From: Priapulus caudatus
Lineage: Eukaryota; Priapulida; Priapulimorpha; Priapulimorphida; Priapulidae
Length of the DNA stretch: 41,894 nt
NCBI RefSeq assembly: GCF_000485595.1
Contig: NW_014577140.1
Span: forward strand, 52,335 to 94,228
Direction: 5' to 3'
Positions within the stretch are counted from its first letter, which is position 1; every line of letters begins with the position of its first letter. A program made the translations under genes and the position numbers. Under the pieces are notes generated by a model. The model ran no database searches, was not told the DNA's origin, and saw only the letters and a list, made by a program, of their open reading frames with translations. Below, one piece after another: positions 34,815-41,894 of this stretch.

Positions 34815-35690
34815 TATTACGATGCATCGGGTAGAGTGTATGAATTACAACAGTGCTTGGCAGTCTTCACATAACCCCACCTCAGCTTGTAATTTTCCCA
34901 TTTTAAATGCTTAGGCGCACGTTCGTATCCCCCAAGTAGAATAACTAATCTATGTGAAATTTCAATCTATATTAAATACTGGCACACGCGCGCACACACA
35001 CGAGCGCGCACTCATGCACACGCGTATATAATTATATATATATTATATCAGGAGTAGATAATAGAAGATCTTCTATTATCTACTCCTGATTATATGCTTG
35101 TGCATCAACTTGCGGAGTTGTTAATATATATATATATATATATATATCGACGCCGCCAGGTCAGTTAACCTATCAACAAAGCCATAAAAAGTCGGACGTC
35201 AAGTCCACGAGTCGTAAGTAATTCCCTGATTTTTTCCGGATAGTAATATATGTATTATCCTCCCTCCCAGCACTTTCAACATCTTCAGTAGATTTGGGTT
35301 GTTTAGGTTGAAATTTTACGATACGTATATCAACTAAGCAATCAATACTAGCTATAACTATGTATCTGAATAAATATATATAACAATATATTTCTAATAA
35401 AGTTTAGGATTCACTGATGAATATAGTGTTAGCATGACGCACATGTCATATTTGTCATAGCCGCATGCTGCAACAGGTTGCGGGTGGACAAATATTCGAC
35501 ATGAGACGCGCGGCAACGTGTGGTACGGTAACTCTCGTCGCGTGTGATAGAAAAATAGGTCTGTTACGTTTTCCACGCACACACGCGCACGCATACACAC
35601 GCGCGAGCGTACGCACGCACGCATGCACAGACAAACACACACAGCGCACGGCACGGCACGCAGCACCGCACGCACGCAGCGACGACACAC
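34815..35690 (+). repeat. Segment Y, copy 3 of 3
   Basis: Third copy of the sequence at 18862-19804 and about 22060-23005, roughly 10 percent shorter than the other two. Confidence 0.9.
35047..35090. repeat. Perfect 44-bp palindrome
   Basis: Positions 35047-35068 and 35069-35090 are exact reverse complements with the axis in AGATCT. The half-site contains GGAGTAGATAATAGAAGA. The same site in the other copies (19111-19156 and 22301-22350) is degraded by indels. It is closely related to the half-site of the 12944-13055 cluster. Confidence 0.92.
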
Positions 35691-35735
35691 ACAACACACA
35701 CACACACCACCACACACCACACACAACGCGGCGCG
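35571..35735. repeat. AC, ACGC and CACG repeat
   Basis: Interrupted AC and ACGC units, counterpart of about 22890-23060. The Thr-His and Cys-Val frames are repeat translations. Confidence 0.94.
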
Positions 35736-37715
35736 CGGGTTGCAAGCTCTGAACCTATGTATGATATAGCTGAGAATATCGCAACGTCGTTGTGCCTGCA
35801 TTTAAAGATGGCCGCCGAGTATCCAGTAATTCATCTAAATAGGTTACGTTCTGTCAGTCATAGTCTATAGTGTACTAGCACGGAAAGAGTCTTACATTTG
35901 CGGATGCATCTGTATAACCAGAAACTTCACATGGGCGTTTCGTCCTAGAGCAGCGATCAGCCCATTACGTTGTAGTTTCAGAACGGTTACCATCACCTAG
36001 GGAGCGTGAGGGCTCCATGAGCGCTAACAACAAACTGGAAAATCGATACGCCTCAAAATATTCATAGCTGCTTGGCACATTGAGAGCACTTTGCTGGACC
36101 TCTGTACGAATGGCTGCGCGGATAGCGCTGAGGTGTCAGAACACAAAGGCGGTTACAGACATGAAGGAATGGAACATACTTGCCACGCATACCTTTAGCG
36201 TGTCGGCATTGGAACACGCTCTACTGCGTAGTTACACAGAGCACCTGCTCTTGTATGCTCGTAGAGGCCTGTGTGCGGAGAGGGTCGAGCAGAATGGTAA
36301 AGCACGGTAAGATATACGTCTATCGCCAATTGCGGACCGCTATAGCACGTGTCTTCCACAGTAAATTGATTAACTAGAGTATTAGCCGTTATCATAATAT
36401 CGCCCAGCGTATATTAAGCATAATGCATTTAGATGTGAGCGTGTATAATTAATGTTCGAGCGCCCCACGCCACGTTAACGTTTATAGTTCAGCTGAGCAA
36501 CAGGCATGTGAGTATTGACATCAAACACGCGAGAGGCCAATGTGTGTAGCGGCTGGCACCAGACACTAGCTGCTACCTGTGCTGCTATTATGACGCGTGA
36601 CATGGCATGTAACAGCAATAGGGAAGTATGGAATTCTTCTTCTGGTGTACACAAACTCATCCACGCACGCCTTAGGCCCTACGACACGCAACTTCAGGCA
36701 CTTGCTAAAATATATTTCGTTTATGTGATCGGCTAGTGTGTCAGGAATCCTATATATAATCGTAACGTGTTGTCTTTGTACAGCGGTACGACACTAAAAT
36801 CTACACAGTAAAATATACTAGAGAAGAAAATTCGCGATATACAAGAATTGCTTGTTATTGTTTTTCTTATTATCATACAGTTACTACTCTAGAACTCCTT
36901 TGTGGTGGACAACTTTGGCCCACCACAGAATTGGCCGAAAGAGTGATGGAAACGGAACTCTTTCTTTAGTATCTATTATAAGTAGTTAAGCTATTTGCTT
37001 TATAATCGGTTTTGGGTTATTAGTATAAAAAAGTTAATAAGTCACATTCTCGTGTCTGCATCACACGCATAGACGATTACTGACAGCCGGATCGCGCGCT
37101 ACGACAGAACTTGCGTAAGTATAGCTCAACCTTTAGCTTTACAACGTGTAATTGAAGAAGCTATTAAATACTTTCAGTACTCGAGTTTGCGATTTGTCTG
37201 TTTAGTACACTTGAATAGTTGAGTAACTGCGCACGGCAAAATATAGAAATCGTGACCGGGCCACGTTCATTTCATTACTTCCTATCGGCAGCGGAAACGA
37301 CGAATCGCGGCATTTGGATACTACAAGGTGGACGCGGGAGTGACAATATTCACTGTGCACGATCGGTCCTTCACGAATAACTACAATCAGCTAATTAACG
37401 GGTAATTTTCTGCGTCGGCAGGGGCGGTGGTGGCGCTGTAGCGCGCGCTTCATTATGAGCCCCTATATGCAGAAACAGGAAAAATTAATCCTATTTTGCG
37501 CAAACTGAGAGATTCATTAGTCATATTTGGTTACGGTTCGCGTACTGCTAAATACATTCGCTGTTATTGTGCATGCGAATTCTCTGGCGTCGAGCATCAG
37601 CGAGCATAATGTCATGTGAGACTAAAAGATCATGCTTGAGTGGATATGCTGTTGATTACATTAAGATTGACATTTATTGCGACCCTCTAGGTCAGACATT
37701 AAAACTGTGTACATT

Positions 37716-37892
37716 ACGCACACACACACATCAACATCACACAACACAACCACACACACACACAACACACACACACACCACACCACACACACTCAACACA
37801 TAGCAACACTACACACTACACACACACACACACACCACATCACACACACACACACACACACACACACACCACACACACACCACCACACGACA

Positions 37893-37923
<31 letters not shown>

Positions 37924-37940
37924 CCACAGCCACACACCAA
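37716..37940. repeat. AC microsatellite, second copy
   Basis: Counterpart of 25040-25262, with different placement of CAACAC and CACCAC breaks. Confidence 0.96.
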
Positions 37941-40186
37941 TCAATATCAGGATAAATTTACATTGGTCTCACCCCATGAAAATATATTGGATGAGAAAAT
38001 GTTGATCTATAGAAAGTAGTTCAGGCTGGTGGGACCATGAATGGTATTAGCCATGCAGATATTAAAGTCTTTACTGACACCTCATCTTCTACAACTCATG
38101 TCACATAGTGACAATACTAGTGTTGATATGCAATCGTGTCGACAGTTGAGAAGTGTGTCGTTTGAAGTAGTGATACGTCTGGGTATTACAAAACGTCCGC
38201 AAAACACACAAGCTTCTGGAACCTAATGCTGGTACAATCACATCGCAGCGACACGGATGCATATTTCTGAAAACCAGACTGTCATACTGGCGTCGCGAGA
38301 TAGTAGACTACGCGTACTACTATATATATATTATTTATATATATATATAATATATATATTATACTATATTATTATATATTGCTGCGTGCACGGCTATGCG
38401 GACTATGGCAGGTGCACTTTCTAGGAAGGATGACTTTTTCTTTGGATAATGCAATCAGTAACACTTTACCCAGTCGTTAATAACTATGCTGTATATGACA
38501 ACACGAAATTATCACATTAATTATAGATATGGCATCGCGGGAAAAACTAGACACCCGAACAATCTTGGCGGCTAAGCTAATATTGCGCCGATCCTTTCAT
38601 CCCCACTATCTGTTTACTGTTGGCTTTATGTGTGCTTAATGGAAAATTCCCAGCAAGTCATTAGCGGATATTATAGGAAACTCATGCAGCGTCGGAGCAT
38701 GGATTCACATTACGTATCGACGCCATAGGAGCATTATTAGGCTGGCTAATGTTCGTAGGCGGTAATAGATGGACGCTCGACTCTCAGGTGCAAACAATCT
38801 AGGTGACGAGAAACCCCCACGGGCTTGCACTCTATTACGCATCTTACCGATAAATAGTTGCCGTTGGACGTTAGCGTGCAACACGAACTGCCTACACATT
38901 GCAACATTATCGTGTCCAGCGCTCGAACCCCTTCCACGGGGTAGGATATACAGATAACGGAAAGATTCCCTTCGTTTTCGACTTCACGTATTCTTCCGTT
39001 GGGCTCAGATCATTACACTACTCCACAGCGTGTTTTTGATATTTAAATTTGCATCGAGGTGTTCTCTTTTTCGTTCACGGTCTGAGGTAGATACGGGAAC
39101 ACACTCCGGGGTTTTGCAACCTCTGATTTTTTCAGCATTGACCGACCTATAGATGTTCTTGCCTAACTCGTGCATCGGTAGGCTAATTCTTACATTATCA
39201 TAGACAACCCTGCGGCCATGAGCTACCACGCTCGCTATGAGACGTAACTCTTTGATACACTATAGTCGCCACTCTCTTGTCGCCCTTGAAATCTGTTGGT
39301 GGATGTGGCATCCGGAACCCCGACTAATTGCATGTCCGTGATGTGCAGTCGTCCTACGGTCACACGGCAGCGAAGCGACTACACCCGACGTTTTCGAAGA
39401 TAATGTTATCCAGTTATCACATTCCAGGTACCGGCCGGCTCATCCTGCGTTAATCTATCCTAGTTTTCTATTTTGATCGTTAGTCCATCCTAGTCTATCC
39501 TAGTCTATACTGCTTTCCTAGTTAGTTTATGCATGGTAGAGATTAGTCTCTGATTGGTCGAGCAAGAGATGATGCCGTGACGTTTCATCTGCTACAAATT
39601 GTGCGGGTCTTTGGAACTATTGTGGCTTTTCCACATCCGGCTTGACGCAAGGTTTCTTTCATGAACTTCGAGCACAACAGAGTTGCCCAGTTATTATTAT
39701 CCATGTTTATGTTCATAACAATATACACGATGATATAGGTTTTTTTCGTTACTATTACTCATCTCGCCCGGAGCCGCTGTACCGGTTCGAGCGCGGCTAT
39801 TTCCACGTGTTGTTGCCGTACGCACACTATGGGGTTTCGCCTCTCAGTAGGTAGCCGGATACCCGGAGGATATGTGCTGTTATTATTAAATATAGTTTAT
39901 ACTGTTGTGCTTATTATTGCAACGTGACCAGGCGCATCAACGCGCAACGCTTAGTTGTCGGAAGAACGCATGCTTATTCTGGCTGGGAAAACCCGTAGGC
40001 TCGCACGCACATTATTATTACGTGCATGAGTGCAGTAAACGTACGGACATGCGAAAATACAGGGTGCATACAAAGTGGGGATCTTCTCATCACATAATAA
40101 TATGATTACACGTTTTAGTGTAGTATATGACCTGTTCGTTTGACAAATCTATCACAATAATGTTTGCACTTTCATGGCACAACTAC

Positions 40187-40219
<33 letters not shown>

Positions 40220-41450
40220 TTATCGATATATCGCGGTTATCGATATTGTTTTTATGAATGCAAAGAATCGGTCATGTGTCATCATCATATATTGCGTCGC
40301 GTTCTTCGATCACTCGTATTGTCAAATGTTAAACTAACATTGCGATAACGACATCGACTTCAACACCGAGGGCCATCTTACCGAGCTATCCGTGCGGGGT
40401 GGCGGTGAGATGACGTCAGATTGCTGAGCGGTTATCGTACTTAAAGCTATACCCATCTCCGCTGTTTCAAATCCTCAGGCGCGGAGCTAGTTCTCATAGA
40501 AGCACCATAGAAAACTAGCGGCGATTTTTGTCTATGCAGTTCACGTTCTCTGCGCGTAGAATCGACGATGCTGCGTATACATGCGAGTTCACTCACGGTA
40601 AAGCGGCGTACGCAGAGGCTCCAAACCTTTACTAGATTTAAGTTCTTGCTTTCAGCGATTCGTTTACGTCACGTTAGGATGAACGTATGGCGGATGTCTT
40701 CTCACGCTGGCTGACGTATGGCGGATGTCTTCTCACATTGTCTGGCGACATGTTGTGTCAATAGGCGGTTTACTAAAGGCGCGGGCGCCTGTCATACTAT
40801 TAAAATGTAATCACAAAAGTCACGAAGATGTTACACTCTGTCGCCGTATATATATACCTATATATTCCCCTAAGCGATGAAGCGAACACGGGCGTTCGCT
40901 AGCGATTCGAGCACACGTGTGTTTAGATGAGCATTCGACGCGAGCGAAACCTGCGTCTCCGCACAGCCTCGGTCTCGCGTTCATAAAGCTTCCTAGGCCC
41001 CTTACCCGTTGACTGCGCAAGCCGCACGCGACTAGTTAGTCATTATTTGGTTTATAGGGTGCATATATGAAGAGCATCGCTTGCCGGATTGCAGGCCATT
41101 TCTGTAGCAGTGTCGGATGTCCGTCCCACCTCAATGTACGGAGCCGTCCTCCCTGAGGTGCGCTGATATTACACGCGTTGCGACCACTCTGAGCGCTGAT
41201 GACAGCTGCTGCTTGCGCTAATTTCTCCTGGGTGTTGTCCTAGACTGTCCTTAAGGCTTGACCTGGCCTGCTACGCCTTCTCGAGTTCTCGTCGCGTACA
41301 GGTGTCGCGGCTGCAGAACGAGCGATGGTGTTCGCAGGGTATAGGAAGGATAACTTATCTTTCATCTTGTCGAATCAAGGGAGCCGCTTAATGAAAGCTT
41401 CCGTAGCGAGGCGATGAGACCTATCGCGATGGTGGCGCCACGCATGTGTA

Positions 41451-41586
<136 letters not shown>

Positions 41587-41894
41587 TGATGGATGGATAG
41601 GATGGATGAATGAGATGCGATGGATGGATGCGATGGACTGATGATGAATGATGATGATGGATATGCATGAATCGATGGATGATAGGACGGATGGATGATG
41701 GGATGGATGGATGATGATGATAGATGGATGGATGCTGGATGGATGGATGATGATGGATGGAGGATGATGGATGGATATGATGGATGATGGATGATGGATG
41801 ATGGATGAGCGACTGGCTGGCATTGATGATGCGAGCTGGATGGATGGAATATGATGATGGAGATGGATCCGGATGGATGGATGGATGATGATCT
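41587..41894. repeat. GGAT/ATGATGG degenerate array running to the window end
   Basis: GGAT, GATG and ATGATGG units to the last base, so the array is truncated. It is the reverse-complement type of the TCCA arrays at 18607 and 19830. No counterpart is seen after 29166 in the first copy, so this end may reflect another join. Confidence 0.94.

Larger units (their letters stand above)
34296..41450 (+). repeat. Duplicated segment B, second copy
   Basis: Counterpart of 21440-29095, about 500 bp shorter through many small deletions. No gene is recognised. Where the copies can be compared against an internal standard (a palindrome), this copy is symmetric at 35047-35090 whereas both other copies are not, so it is more accurate there. 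Elsewhere (for example near 35185) it disagrees with the other two, so neither copy is uniformly better. Confidence 0.9.

Overview
The window looks like gene-poor, intergenic or intronic DNA from a multicellular invertebrate. Microsatellites are very dense: AC/GT, TC, AT, GATA, CTGT, ACGC, TCCA and GGAT types. Several short non-autonomous transposon-like inverted repeats are present, CG dinucleotides do not look depleted, and nothing resembles bacterial operons, phage, CRISPR or rRNA. The phylum cannot be fixed from sequence alone; an arthropod or mollusc would fit. I recognise no protein-coding gene with confidence. Most open frames are microsatellite translations (Thr-His, Cys-Val, Ser-Val-Cys-Leu, Ile-His-Pro runs) or short frames of about 60 to 120 residues without a recognisable domain.

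Positions 1 to about 18860 read as clean sequence. They hold inverted-repeat (MITE-like) elements at 666-847, 2268-2675, 3067-3500, 9385-9520 and 9525-9853; an LTR-like promoter plus poly(A) block near 5342-5475; a recent 285-bp tandem duplication at 9853-10436; a 21-bp minisatellite at 11601-11781; a palindrome cluster at 12944-13055; a Helitron-like interspersed repeat at about 13495-14190; a CpG-rich block at 14831-15470 followed by about 400 bp of GT-rich and 200 bp of CTGT repeat; and a perfect 72-bp palindrome at 16954-17025.

From about 16600 onward the main signal is an assembly one: the same locus is written more than once. Two gaps of exactly 25 N (19805-19829 and 30199-30223) separate pieces that overlap each other. 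Segment X (16594-18857) recurs as a noisy copy at 30224-32686. Segment Z recurs with no difference found over about 1.4 kb (20057-21439 = 32913-34295). Segment B (21440-29095) recurs as a noisy copy at 34296-41450. A sub-segment Y occurs three times (18862-19804, about 22060-23005, about 34815-35690). The noisy copies differ mainly by scattered one-base insertions and deletions, the signature of uncorrected long-read sequence, not of evolution. The likely single-copy order is X, a TCCA array, Z, then B. About 10 to 13 kb of the window is therefore probably redundant, and features in it should be counted once.

I found no convincing new biological system. The most interesting biological signals are the perfect palindromes, two of which share a 22-bp half-site, and the family of nested inverted repeats.
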